A stretch of 64,000 bases of DNA. Origin: Secundilactobacillus pentosiphilus (GTDB lineage: Bacteria; Bacillota; Bacilli; Lactobacillales; Lactobacillaceae). The first letter of the stretch is position 1; each line of letters opens with the position of its first letter. Positions 1 through 7,316 of this stretch are shown here, piece by piece. The translations under genes and the position numbers were made by a program. The stretch covers positions 52,412 to 116,411 of the forward strand of contig NZ_BCMI01000006.1 of assembly GCF_002217985.1 (NCBI RefSeq), written 5' to 3'. Under the pieces are notes generated by a model that made no database searches, had not been told where the DNA came from, and worked only from the letters and a program-made list of their open reading frames with translations.

Positions 1-476
1 TTGCTTCTCCGCGGCCAATCGACGTTGTTGAAGCGGGGGCAGTGAACCAGTTAGTCAACGCCGGTGTGATCCCGATTGCGGCTGGCGGCGGTGGCATCCC
101 GGTGGTTCGTCGCGAGCACGAACTGGCAGGCGTAGAGGCCGTGATCGATAAGGACTTTGCGTCAGAAAAACTGGCTGAACGGGTAGGTGCAGATCAGTTG
201 ATCATCTTAACGGCCGTAGATCACGTGTACGTGAATTTCAATACACCGGCACAGCGGCGACTGAATACAGTTTCAATCAGTGAATTGCAACAGCACATTG
301 CTGATGGCCAGTTTGCACCTGGCAGCATGCTGCCCAAGGTTGAAGCAGCGATTGAATTTGTGACGCATCGTCCGGAGGGGCAAGCTGTGATCACCTCATT
401 AAGCAACCTGGGCGAATTTATCGAGAACGGGTCAGGGACGATTGTTTCAATGGTCAATGCTGAATCCAGCGTTTAA
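1..476 (+). CDS. arcC: Carbamate kinase, C-terminal part (5' end outside window)
   Basis: Carbamate kinase makes ATP and carbamate from carbamoyl phosphate and ADP, the energy-yielding last step of the cytoplasmic arginine deiminase pathway. The frame is open to the left edge, so about half of the usual 310 or so residues are present. Before the first GTG (42) the frame already reads a family-like SPRPIDVVEAG, which shows that 42 is not the true start. The glycine-rich AAGGGGIPVV, the DKD segment and the C-terminal PKVEAAIEF stretch match the amino-acid kinase fold of ArcC. A structured repeat follows the stop, then a Crp/FNR regulator on the same strand, as is common in arc clusters. Family assignment is firm; the role in arginine catabolism is inferred from family and neighbour. 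Confidence 0.93.
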   Translation, partial: ASPRPIDVVEAGAVNQLVNAGVIPIAAGGGGIPVVRREHELAGVEAVIDKDFASEKLAERVGADQLIILTAVDHVYVNFNTPAQRRLNTVSISELQQHIADGQFAPGSMLPKVEAAIEFVTHRPEGQAVITSLSNLGEFIENGSGTIVSMVNAESSV

Positions 477-502
477 GTTAAAGTTGGTCACAGTGATCAA
501 GA

Positions 503-720
503 GGGTGTGATACAACTCGGTAGATTCCAGAATATAATGCCAAATGCACCATCCCAATGGTTTTTATTGGGATGGTGCATTTGGCATTATATGGCCGGAA
601 TCTGAGTTGTGGAGCAGGCTAAGGCTATATTTCAGTATTGAACCAGCGTACATTTTAAGCTGTGCTTTAGTCAAGAAATCAACTGGAATCCTTATCAATA
701 TAGACTTAAGTCACAGGCCC
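503..720 (+). repeat. Structured intergenic repeat, copy 1 (about 218 nt)
   Basis: This non-coding stretch has a second copy at 58171-58389. Shared blocks are 514-533 (20 of 20 identical), 592-630 (3 transitions in 39) and 688-717 (30 of 30 identical). Between the first two lies a perfect 26-bp hairpin, 533-558 with 566-591, loop GGTTTTT. The flanking GATTCC/GGAATC blocks extend it. TAAGGCTATAT (620-630) can pair with ATATAGACTTA (698-708) with one mismatch. An outer helix, GGG..TGTGA (503-510) with TCACA..CCC (711-720), closes the unit, and TTTTT follows. The 63-codon ORF at 544-735 lies on the hairpin and is not believed. This element occupies most of the 325-nt gap between arcC and the regulator. 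Confidence 0.85.
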
Positions 721-743
721 TTTTTGAGATCTTGAAGTTCAAA

Positions 744-772
744 CTTAAATTTAAAATCATTTGGCGTATAAT
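744..772 (+). promoter_or_regulatory. Promoter for the Crp/FNR regulator
   Basis: TATAAT at 767-772 is 30 nt ahead of the start codon, with a weak -35 (CTTAAA, 744-749) at 17 nt. Just upstream, TTGAAGTTCAA (732-742) is a perfect short palindrome that could be an operator, though its 3-nt spacer is not the usual TTGA-N6-TCAA. Confidence 0.55.
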
Positions 773-801
773 AATAGCCAGATAAGAAGGGAGTCCAACT
801 C

Positions 802-1488
802 ATGCTGCACTCGGATGATACGTACCGCCATTATTTGCGTCAACTGCCTGAATTTTGTGATTTTACTGAGGAAGAGTTTACCAAATTGACCCATGATTTA
901 AGTGTTAAAACTTATCCTAAAGGTCAAGTTCTATTCGACCACGGGGATCCAAGACAGTCTTTTTATTACGTGATCAAAGGTGTAGTACGTTTGGAACGGC
1001 AGGATGAAACGGGTAACTTTTCGTTCATTAATTACGTGAAAGCAATTAAGGGGTTCCCTTACCGCGGACTGTATACTGATGAAGATTTTCCCTATACGGC
1101 TACTGCATTAACGGCCATTACGATTGCTTCGGTACCGATGGCAAGCTTTGAAGCCATCGTTTCCTTAAATCCGTTGGTCACCCGGCAAGTTATCAGACAA
1201 ATGAGTCAGTTACTTGACCGAATGGAAAATCGGCTGCAAAGATTAGTGACTTCTAGCGCTACAGCCAGAGTCATCCAAGCATTAAGTATCTTTGGCACCG
1301 ATATGGGCGAAAAGGCCCCAGAAGGTGACGTGCTGATTCCTTATCCCATTACCCTGATTGAATTAGCGCGACTGAGCGGGACCACTCGTGAAACAGCTGG
1401 TCAGGTTGTGAATAAGTTAGAAGCGGCGGGCAAGCTGACTTATAACAAAAAACGGTTTCGCTTTGAGCCAAATGATCTCAGTATTTAG
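802..1488 (+). CDS. Crp/FNR-family transcriptional regulator (ArcR-like)
   Basis: This is a 228-aa cytoplasmic DNA-binding regulator. Residues of about 20-125 form a cyclic-nucleotide-binding-type beta barrel (YPKGQVLFDHGDPRQSFYYVIKGVVRL). A long dimer helix follows (about 130-150), then a winged helix-turn-helix with LARLSGTTRETAGQVVNKLEAAGKL (about 185-210), the usual Crp/FNR recognition helix pattern. The barrel has no cluster of N-terminal cysteines like FNR, so an iron-sulfur sensor is unlikely. An AAGAAGGGAG Shine-Dalgarno precedes the ATG. Lying downstream of arcC, it is probably the arginine deiminase regulator often called ArcR. That role is inferred from position and family; the effector is unknown. 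Confidence 0.85.
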   Translation: MLHSDDTYRHYLRQLPEFCDFTEEEFTKLTHDLSVKTYPKGQVLFDHGDPRQSFYYVIKGVVRLERQDETGNFSFINYVKAIKGFPYRGLYTDEDFPYTATALTAITIASVPMASFEAIVSLNPLVTRQVIRQMSQLLDRMENRLQRLVTSSATARVIQALSIFGTDMGEKAPEGDVLIPYPITLIELARLSGTTRETAGQVVNKLEAAGKLTYNKKRFRFEPNDLSI

Positions 1489-1551
1489 TGTCGAACACGG
1501 AATTGGGGTAAACTTGAAGCAATTATCAATGGAAAATTTGGGGGTTATGTG

Positions 1552-2637
1552 ATGGCATTAACGATTAAAAAAATTGAAACGTTTCCAATTGCAGTACCGC
1601 TTAAATCGCCGTTCAAAACGGCGTTACGGACCGTGACAACAGCTAGCAGTCTGATTGTGCGTTTGACCGATTCTGATGGCTTTGTCGGGTTAGGGGAAGC
1701 TGCCCCAACAGCACCCATTACGGGCGACACTTCCGCCAGTATTCAATATGCAGTGGAAAAGGTGATCGCACCAAAATTGATTGGGAGCTCTTTAAATCAG
1801 CCAGAACGCGTTAAACGGGCTATTGATAACGCATTAGTTGGCAATCATAGCCCTAAAGCCGCCGTCAACATTGCGGTCAATGATCTATTGGCAAAGCATT
1901 ATGGTGTCTCGCTATTGGAGCTGCTAGGCGGTTACCGGCAGACGATTTCGACCGATTACACGGTGAGTGTCGGCAGTGCCGATGAGATGGTCCGTCACGC
2001 TAGACAGTTGGTGGCAGACGGGTTCAGCACTTTAAAGGTTAAGGTTGGCAGTCAATCGCCATTTGAAGATCTAAAGCAGGTTCGCGCGATTCGAAAGGCG
2101 GTTGGCCCGGACGTGAAGATCCGGCTTGACGCTAATCAGGGCTGGCGTAAAAAACAGGCGGCTAAAATGATCAATCAGATGGCTGCAGAAGGCCTAGCAA
2201 TCGAACTTGTGGAACAGCCAGTTCCGGCAGATGATTTTGAAGGACTAGCTTACGTGACGGCGAATACGGATACCCCGATCATGGCTGATGAAAGTATCTT
2301 TTCTGTCAAGGATGCGTTAAGACTACTGAAAATGGACGGTTGTGATATTATTAATCTCAAGCTAATGAAGGCGGGCGGGATTGATAATGCTTTGAAAATT
2401 AATGCAATTGCCGAAGCCTTTGGCGTTCCGTGCATGGTGGGCAGTATGATCGAATCACAGGTTTCGGTGACAGCAGCGGCTGAAATGGCAGCTGCCAAGG
2501 GTAACATTCAGTATTACGATTTGGATGCTGCCATGATGTTTGAGACCCAACCAACGACGGGGGGCATTACACACGACGGTTCGGCAATCAAAATTCCTGC
2601 CAAAGCGGGTTTAGGCATTGAGTTTCAAACCAAGTAA
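1552..2637 (+). CDS. L-Ala-D/L-Glu epimerase (dipeptide epimerase, enolase superfamily)
   Basis: It epimerises L-Ala-D-Glu released from murein peptides to L-Ala-L-Glu so the amino acids can be re-used. An N-terminal capping domain (about 1-125) is followed by a TIM barrel carrying the muconate-lactonizing subgroup residues: the acid/base pair K162 and K164 (LKVKVG), metal ligands D193 (DANQGW), E221 (VEQP) and D246 (ADES), and the opposing base K270 (NLKLMKAGG). The stretch GGGGG (1540-1544) is 7 nt from ATG 1552, so I prefer that over GTG 1549. The stop is 15 nt before a murein peptidase and a third, overlapping gene, which resembles ykfB-ykfC operons of Bacillus. Family is firm; substrate is inferred from context. 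Confidence 0.9.
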   Translation: MALTIKKIETFPIAVPLKSPFKTALRTVTTASSLIVRLTDSDGFVGLGEAAPTAPITGDTSASIQYAVEKVIAPKLIGSSLNQPERVKRAIDNALVGNHSPKAAVNIAVNDLLAKHYGVSLLELLGGYRQTISTDYTVSVGSADEMVRHARQLVADGFSTLKVKVGSQSPFEDLKQVRAIRKAVGPDVKIRLDANQGWRKKQAAKMINQMAAEGLAIELVEQPVPADDFEGLAYVTANTDTPIMADESIFSVKDALRLLKMDGCDIINLKLMKAGGIDNALKINAIAEAFGVPCMVGSMIESQVSVTAAAEMAAAKGNIQYYDLDAAMMFETQPTTGGITHDGSAIKIPAKAGLGIEFQTK

Positions 2638-2652
2638 AGTGGGGGTGATCGG

Positions 2653-3543
2653 ATGGAAAAAAGACGTGTGATAGTACCTGTAGCAACGCTGTGGACTAGC
2701 CCAACGGCGCCACGCGACATTGATCAGCTAGCACTCGATGGTGATACGAAGCAGTGGGTGGCTGGCATGACAGCAGCAGAGACGATTGATCTATGTGATT
2801 CGAAGCGGTTAGAAACACAAGCCGTCTTTAACGATGAAGTGATAATTGATCACGTCGAAAATGGCTGGGCCAAAGTATACCTGACCAGTCAAAAAGATGA
2901 CGCGGATGAAAGGGGCTACGCTGGCTGGGTGCCGACTAAGCTGTTGTCAGCTCAAGGAGTAACCGATGCAAAGGGAATCGCTGACATTCACATCACGACA
3001 CCATTTGCAAAGCTGTATGATGAACAGCAAAAACCAGTTTTTGAGATCGTCATGGGGACTGAATTAACCGAGCTGGCTGCGGAAGGTGACTGGCTGCGGG
3101 TGGCTACCCCACTAGGTGAGGGCTATGTACCCGCCAAGAGTACGACGATTGCTGTAAAGAAAATAACAGCAGGCGAACAAATGGTTGCCATGGCAAGGCA
3201 GTTTTTAGGTCTACGCTATTTATGGGCGGGAATTTCACCCTATGGCTTTGATTGTTCCGGTTTGATGTATACCCTGCACAGGGTGCTTGGCCTTGAGATT
3301 CCTAGGGATGCTGATGATCAGCGCAATAATGGTCAACCAGTGAAGCCGGAGAACCTGCAAGCTGGAGATTTACTGTTTTTTGCCTATGAGCATGGGAAGG
3401 GATTTGTCCACCACGTTGGCATGTATATCGGTGACGGCCAAATGATCCAATCACGCACACCGGGTAAACAAGTCGATATTGCTAAGCTGACTGAGATGCG
3501 TTATGCTCCGGAATTTGTGGCTGCAAGAAGGTATTGGCAATGA
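2653..3543 (+). CDS. SH3b-NlpC/P60 gamma-D-glutamyl-diamino acid endopeptidase (YkfC-like)
   Basis: A 296-aa cysteine peptidase likely to cut between gamma-D-Glu and the diamino acid in murein peptides. The N-terminal about 170 residues hold two SH3b-like segments (NGWAKVYL and EGDWLRVATPLGEGYVP). The catalytic domain covers about 175-296, with C201 in FDCSGL and H254 in FVHHVGMY. There is no signal peptide or membrane segment, so it should act in the cytoplasm, as YkfC does on imported muropeptides. GGGGGTGAT precedes ATG 2653. The upstream epimerase and the downstream serine hydrolase, which overlaps it by 4 nt, suggest one transcript for peptide recycling. Confidence 0.9.
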   Translation: MEKRRVIVPVATLWTSPTAPRDIDQLALDGDTKQWVAGMTAAETIDLCDSKRLETQAVFNDEVIIDHVENGWAKVYLTSQKDDADERGYAGWVPTKLLSAQGVTDAKGIADIHITTPFAKLYDEQQKPVFEIVMGTELTELAAEGDWLRVATPLGEGYVPAKSTTIAVKKITAGEQMVAMARQFLGLRYLWAGISPYGFDCSGLMYTLHRVLGLEIPRDADDQRNNGQPVKPENLQAGDLLFFAYEHGKGFVHHVGMYIGDGQMIQSRTPGKQVDIAKLTEMRYAPEFVAARRYWQ

Positions 3544-4280
3544 GCTTGCAAACAGACATTAACGAGATAATTGCCCCATACAAAGAATCAGTTTCAATCT
3601 GCATGTATCATACAGATAAGCCAGTTTACGGCTTTCAGGAGCATAAACAAATGCCAGCGGCTTCGCTGATCAAACTGGCAATTTTAGCAGCACAGTTTGA
3701 ACACCATGAAGATTTAAATCGTTCCATCAGCACTTTTCGCACACCGATGGTTGGCGGTGCTGGGGTCTTGAAACAATTAAAACAATCGGATTGGACAATC
3801 AGCGATATTTTAGGATTAATGATATCAGTTTCGGATAACTACGCTGCCAATGTCATGATCGACCACTTGTCGAAGGCTTCGGTTAACCAGTGGCTAATTA
3901 AAAACGAGTACCAAGAGACCAAACTTCAGCGCAGGCTAATGGATACGGATGCTCAGGCGGCGGGCAATGAAAACTTGATTTCAGCCTTTGATGCGTTACG
4001 TCTTTTTAGGCAGTTAATGCAAAATTATCCGCAGACTCGCAAGTGGTTTTTAAATCAGCAATTTCGCGGTAAACTGCCCCTCATGATGGACGAAATCGCG
4101 ACTGATGTGAAGATCTATAATAAAACCGGTGAAGGGCCTTTAATCGACCACGACGTTGCCCGCTTTTCAAAAAACGGCAACTTTATCGACGTGGCGGTTT
4201 TAACCTGGGGGATCCCCGACCGGTTGGCGGTGATAGCCATCATGGCAAAAATTGGCCGATTGATCTACCGGTCCTTATAA
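3540..4280 (+). CDS. Class A beta-lactamase-fold serine hydrolase, cytoplasmic
   Basis: All three active-site boxes of the penicillin-recognising serine enzymes are present: SxxK as S42-L-I-K45, SDN in SVSDNYAAN (about 99-101), and KTG in YNKTGEGP. Length (246 aa) fits the class A beta-lactamase-like family. The start is ATG 3540, giving an ATGA overlap with the upstream stop; TTG 3534 is also open but less likely. No signal peptide or transmembrane helix is visible, which is unusual for a true beta-lactamase or penicillin-binding protein. With its operon partners handling L-Ala-gamma-D-Glu peptides, a role in cytoplasmic muropeptide hydrolysis (for example an amide or LD-carboxypeptidase step) is plausible but inferred. 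A terminator follows. Confidence 0.85.
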   Translation: MSLQTDINEIIAPYKESVSICMYHTDKPVYGFQEHKQMPAASLIKLAILAAQFEHHEDLNRSISTFRTPMVGGAGVLKQLKQSDWTISDILGLMISVSDNYAANVMIDHLSKASVNQWLIKNEYQETKLQRRLMDTDAQAAGNENLISAFDALRLFRQLMQNYPQTRKWFLNQQFRGKLPLMMDEIATDVKIYNKTGEGPLIDHDVARFSKNGNFIDVAVLTWGIPDRLAVIAIMAKIGRLIYRSL

Positions 4281-4301
4281 CCTTATAAATCTGCCAAGAT
4301 T

Positions 4302-4326
4302 GCTGAAGAGGTATTCAGCTTTTTAT
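4302..4326 (+). terminator. Terminator of the muropeptide operon
   Basis: A GCTGAA/TTCAGC hairpin (4302-4307 with 4314-4319, 6-nt loop) is followed by TTTTTATTA. Confidence 0.7.
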
Positions 4327-4332
4327 TAGACG

Positions 4333-4341
4333 TGCTACACT
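4333..4341 (+). promoter_or_regulatory. Extended -10 promoter for the DUF1002 gene
   Basis: TGCTACACT is an extended -10 (TG-N-TACACT, -10 hexamer 4336-4341) with no clear -35, 29 nt ahead of the start codon. Confidence 0.45.
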
Positions 4342-4370
4342 GAGGTTAATTTAGATGAAGTGAGGATTTC

Positions 4371-5396
4371 ATGATGAAAAAAGCAGTTCGTATGAGTTTA
4401 ATTAGTGGCGCTTTGCTGTTGTTACTGGGTGCCAGTGCACCAGTTTCGGCAGTCGCTGATACTACTAATGACGTGACGTCCAGTTCTGATTCAGCCAATG
4501 CGTCATCCGGGACAGCGGTCCAGACCAAGGCCTTGTCAAAGCCGTACGTGGTTTATGGTTCGGGATTGGCATCTGAAGATAAAGATGCCGTTTCAAAGGC
4601 TTTGGGGGCTCAGTCAAACTACCAGAGTTTAACCGTTACCGGCTCGGATTATGCGACTTACATTAATTCTGCCGGGACCAGTGATGCTAGTATGATCAGT
4701 TCGGTGTCACTGGCACCAGCAGATCCTGGTACTGGGGTTAAAGTTAATATTGCCGATTTTGATGGCCAAAACAATATTACTCAGGTGACGTCACAACAAT
4801 ATGCCATGGTTGCAACGATGGCCGGGGTTAAAGATGTGATTATCACTGTGACGGCCGATAAGACGGTTTCTGGAGAATCGGCACTCACCGGTGTTTATAA
4901 AGCATTGGCCACGGATGGGTTAACTTTAAATCAGCAGAATACTCAAGCGGCAAATGGTGTTATGGATGCGACCCAGCCGGCGATTAACCAGAACAAAGGT
5001 GACAAGAAATATCCTGGTAAGCTGATGGCCGCAGTTGGTAGTGTATCCTCTGATTTAGCTAAGCAGCGCCAACAAAATAATCAGTACGCAACGAAGGATG
5101 AAATCAGGCAAATGCTTGACGATGCTTTAGCAAAGCAGGGCATTCAATCTCAAACGGCTTCAAACGTCACAAACAACATCGTAGTGGCTCTAAGCAACGT
5201 TCAAAAAGCACCAGTTTCCGGTACTTCCAGCTACGTGGATAATGCTAAACAAGTTGCAAGCAGCATCAGTAACTCGGTAGGTAACAAGATGGCGCAATTA
5301 AAAGATTTTGCTAGCAATGCCGATACAAGCGGAATCATGGGAGCTTTAAGCAGAATTTGGCAATCAATTGTCACTTTCTTTAACAATTTGTTTTAA
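4371..5396 (+). CDS. Secreted DUF1002 protein (YpuA-like)
   Basis: A 341-aa exported protein. The N-terminus is a classical Sec signal (MKKAVRMS, a hydrophobic core to about 25, then ASAPVSAVA with a likely cleavage near residue 29). A Ser/Thr/Ala-rich linker follows, then the DUF1002 domain (about 55-250) with YVVYGSGLASEDKDAV, SSVSLAPADPGTGVKV and VTADKTVSGESALTG. The last 90 residues are Ala/Ser/Asn-rich and likely helical, ending in a hydrophobic IMGALSRIWQSIVTFF. No sortase or lipobox motif is seen. The family occurs widely in Firmicutes as YpuA; its function is not known to me. It is a single gene with its own promoter and terminator. Two adjacent ATGs (4371, 4374) are possible starts. 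Confidence 0.85.
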   Translation: MMKKAVRMSLISGALLLLLGASAPVSAVADTTNDVTSSSDSANASSGTAVQTKALSKPYVVYGSGLASEDKDAVSKALGAQSNYQSLTVTGSDYATYINSAGTSDASMISSVSLAPADPGTGVKVNIADFDGQNNITQVTSQQYAMVATMAGVKDVIITVTADKTVSGESALTGVYKALATDGLTLNQQNTQAANGVMDATQPAINQNKGDKKYPGKLMAAVGSVSSDLAKQRQQNNQYATKDEIRQMLDDALAKQGIQSQTASNVTNNIVVALSNVQKAPVSGTSSYVDNAKQVASSISNSVGNKMAQLKDFASNADTSGIMGALSRIWQSIVTFFNNLF

Positions 5397-5444
5397 AATT
5401 TCCCTTTTACTAAGCTAAAAATAATTGAATAATCACAAAAAAAT

Positions 5445-5486
5445 AACTAGTTGTTAATATTCATGAGAATGGCAACTGGTTTTTTT
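5445..5486 (+). terminator. Terminator of the DUF1002 gene
   Basis: AACTAGTTG (5445-5453) pairs with CAACTGGTT (5473-5481) through one G-U pair, followed by a run of T to 5486. Confidence 0.75.
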
Positions 5487-5583
5487 GTATGCTACAAAGT
5501 CCGTTAAATAGCGCGATAGAAAGTACACTTAAAGATGAAAGCTTTTTTAGAAATTGCTAATCGCAAGAAAATCTTAAACTTTT

Positions 5584-5613
5584 TTGTTGATTTTTTAGAA
5601 AGTGTGTTAATAT
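5584..5613 (+). promoter_or_regulatory. Promoter of the LysM-P60 gene
   Basis: An extended -10, TG-T-TAATAT (hexamer 5608-5613), with TTGTTG (5584-5589) at 18 nt as -35. The remaining sequence between 5487 and 5583 is AT-rich with nothing else recognisable. Confidence 0.6.
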
Positions 5614-5672
5614 GAACATGTAATTTCTGTAAAACGCATTCATGAAGAATTAATTAGGAGGGGTGATCTGAT

Positions 5673-6803
5673 TTGGGAAAACAACACACAACGACCAAAG
5701 TCATCACCGCTGGTGTTATTGGAGCTGCCGGATTTATGTTTGCCGGACCACTTCAGGCCAGCGCTAAAACAGTTACTGTAAAATCTGGGGATACTGTTTG
5801 GAAGTTAGCCAATCGGTATGGCGTATCGGTTAACTCAATCGAGAAGTCTAATCACTTAAGTAAAGATGCCATCTTTGCTGGGCAGAAGATTGTTTTAGGA
5901 GCCTCAGCTACTACTAATACGTCTGCAACACCCACAAAGTCAGTTAAACCCGTAAAGTCTGTTAAATCTGTTAATAACGGGGCTGCTTCTAAGCAAACGG
6001 CAGTTAAGACGGCTAAACAAGCTAATGTTAATCAAAACACGCAGACAACGACTAAAAAAGTAACGCCTGTAACGCCTAAAACTAAAGTGACTAAGCATCA
6101 CGCATCATCATTTAAAGCAACGAGATCAGCCTCTACATACAGAGTTAAGTCGGGGGATACGCTGCACAAAATCAGTGCTAAGTACGGGGTCACTGTGAGT
6201 CAGTTGCAGTCCTTGAATCACTTACGTGGTGATGTGATTTATGCTGGTCAGCGTTTAAAGGTTAGGGGAACAGCCGCAAAAGTTAAGGCAACCACTACGG
6301 TTAAACGGACACCAGCTAAGCGGTCTGTAACTTCAGCTACTAAGCCGGTTGCTGCCAAGAAGAGTGTTTCAAAAGTTAAACGAACTGCTGTTAAGACACC
6401 CAAGGCTAAGAAGACGGTTAAAGCTGATGCTGCTGTTACACCAGTGAAGTCGGTCACCGGTTACGCTGTCAAGTTAGCTTCGGAAAAGATTCCGTACGTT
6501 TGGGGTGGCTCTTCACTAAGAGGAATGGATTGCTCAGGTTTTACCAGCTACGTCTATGCCCACACAGTTGGCACTTCATTGCCGCATAATTCAGTTGCCC
6601 AAGAGTCCCATGTATCGACCCATTCTGTCGGTAAAGCAGTTCCTGGGGATCTCTTATTCTGGGGTCACAGAGGTGCCAGTTATCACGTGGCAATCTACAT
6701 CGGCAATAACCAGTATGTTGCTGCACCTGAACCTGGTGAAAACGTACAGATTCAATCGATCAATCCGTACTTTAGACCAAGTTTTGCTGGAACAGTGAAA
6801 TAA
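5673..6803 (+). CDS. Peptidoglycan endopeptidase with two LysM domains and NlpC/P60
   Basis: A 376-aa secreted cell-wall hydrolase. The signal peptide runs to about 32 (FAGPLQASAKT). LysM 1 is about 33-76 (VKSGDTVWKLANRYGV), a Thr/Lys/Val-rich linker follows, LysM 2 is about 152-196 (VKSGDTLHKISAKYGV), and a second Lys/Thr/Ala-rich linker leads to the NlpC/P60 domain (about 262-376) with C287 (MDCSGF) and H338 (YHVAIYIG). The LysM domains bind glycan; the catalytic domain cuts gamma-D-Glu-diamino acid bonds in stem peptides, typically for daughter-cell separation. The TTG start is supported by AGGAGGGG 9 nt upstream. The gene is monocistronic. The basic, low-complexity linkers probably span the wall. 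Confidence 0.92.
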   Translation: MGKQHTTTKVITAGVIGAAGFMFAGPLQASAKTVTVKSGDTVWKLANRYGVSVNSIEKSNHLSKDAIFAGQKIVLGASATTNTSATPTKSVKPVKSVKSVNNGAASKQTAVKTAKQANVNQNTQTTTKKVTPVTPKTKVTKHHASSFKATRSASTYRVKSGDTLHKISAKYGVTVSQLQSLNHLRGDVIYAGQRLKVRGTAAKVKATTTVKRTPAKRSVTSATKPVAAKKSVSKVKRTAVKTPKAKKTVKADAAVTPVKSVTGYAVKLASEKIPYVWGGSSLRGMDCSGFTSYVYAHTVGTSLPHNSVAQESHVSTHSVGKAVPGDLLFWGHRGASYHVAIYIGNNQYVAAPEPGENVQIQSINPYFRPSFAGTVK

Positions 6804-6826
6804 TTGTTTTTTAGAGCTAATATTTA

Positions 6827-6865
6827 GACTCGGGGTTTGGCAGACAAGCGTCCGGGTCTTTTATT
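6827..6865 (+). terminator. Terminator of the LysM-P60 gene
   Basis: GACTCGG (6827-6833) pairs with CCGGGTC (6852-6858, one G-U), followed by TTTTATTTT. Confidence 0.65.
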
Positions 6866-6916
6866 TTCAGTCGATTTTAATCGTTAGTATTTTCAAAGAT
6901 TTCTTGAAAAAGATGG

Positions 6917-6945
6917 TTCACAAAGCAGAAGTTTGGTGTTATAGT
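6917..6945 (+). promoter_or_regulatory. Promoter of the 70-aa protein gene
   Basis: TTCACA (6917-6922), 17-nt spacer, then an extended -10 TG-T-TATAGT (hexamer 6940-6945). Confidence 0.75.
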
Positions 6946-7003
6946 CATTCTTGTTTTGAAATGACTTAAACAACTATTCTGCAATTGAGAAGGTGTATAG
7001 GTG

Positions 7004-7213
7004 ATGAGTAATCGTTCTGAGATCCTCACTGAATATCGAAAAGCAAATGAAAAATTAGATGAACTAAAGGCAACTGAAGCTCGACAGGTTGAACCGTGTT
7101 ATCAACAGACGATTACGATTAGGCCGAAGTATGGGCAACAAATGCAAGAACTTTCAGCAAAATGCGATTATTTGAATATGATTTTAGAAGCGATGGCGGC
7201 GTCTGAGGATTAA
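7004..7213 (+). CDS. Small hypothetical protein (about 70 aa)
   Basis: I do not recognise this family. The product is small and soluble, rich in Glu, Lys and Gln, and predicted to be helical (SEILTEYRKANEKLDELKATE, then MQELSAKCDYLNMILEAMA), so a short coiled coil is plausible. It has one YQQTITIRPKYG segment between the helices that could form a hairpin. A strong promoter (6917-6945) and a GAGAAGG site (6987-6993) support expression. The start is either ATG 7004 or GTG 7001. It is a single gene that converges on the lipid kinase and shares a bidirectional terminator with it. Confidence 0.7.
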   Translation: MSNRSEILTEYRKANEKLDELKATEARQVEPCYQQTITIRPKYGQQMQELSAKCDYLNMILEAMAASED

Positions 7214-7240
7214 CTTTAACTTGGCGCAGAGTAATAAAGC

Positions 7241-7286
7241 AAAAAAGCCGAACTAACAGTAAGTATACTGGTAGTTCGGCTTTTTT
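7241..7286. terminator. Bidirectional terminator
   Basis: A perfect 15-bp stem, AAAAAAGCCGAACTA (7241-7255) with its complement at 7272-7286, has A and T runs on the two sides, so it can end both the 70-aa gene and the converging lipid kinase. Confidence 0.85.
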
Positions 7287-7316
7287 GAATGCTTTAAATA
7301 TCTAGAAAAAGCAGAC

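Noticed and set aside
544..735. 63-codon ORF after arcC
   Set aside because: It runs through the 26-bp hairpin and the conserved non-coding blocks and is not preserved in copy 2.
732..742. TTGAAGTTCAA as an FNR/Crp box
   Set aside because: The half sites are 3 nt apart rather than 6, so it does not fit the known box; kept only as a possible palindrome.
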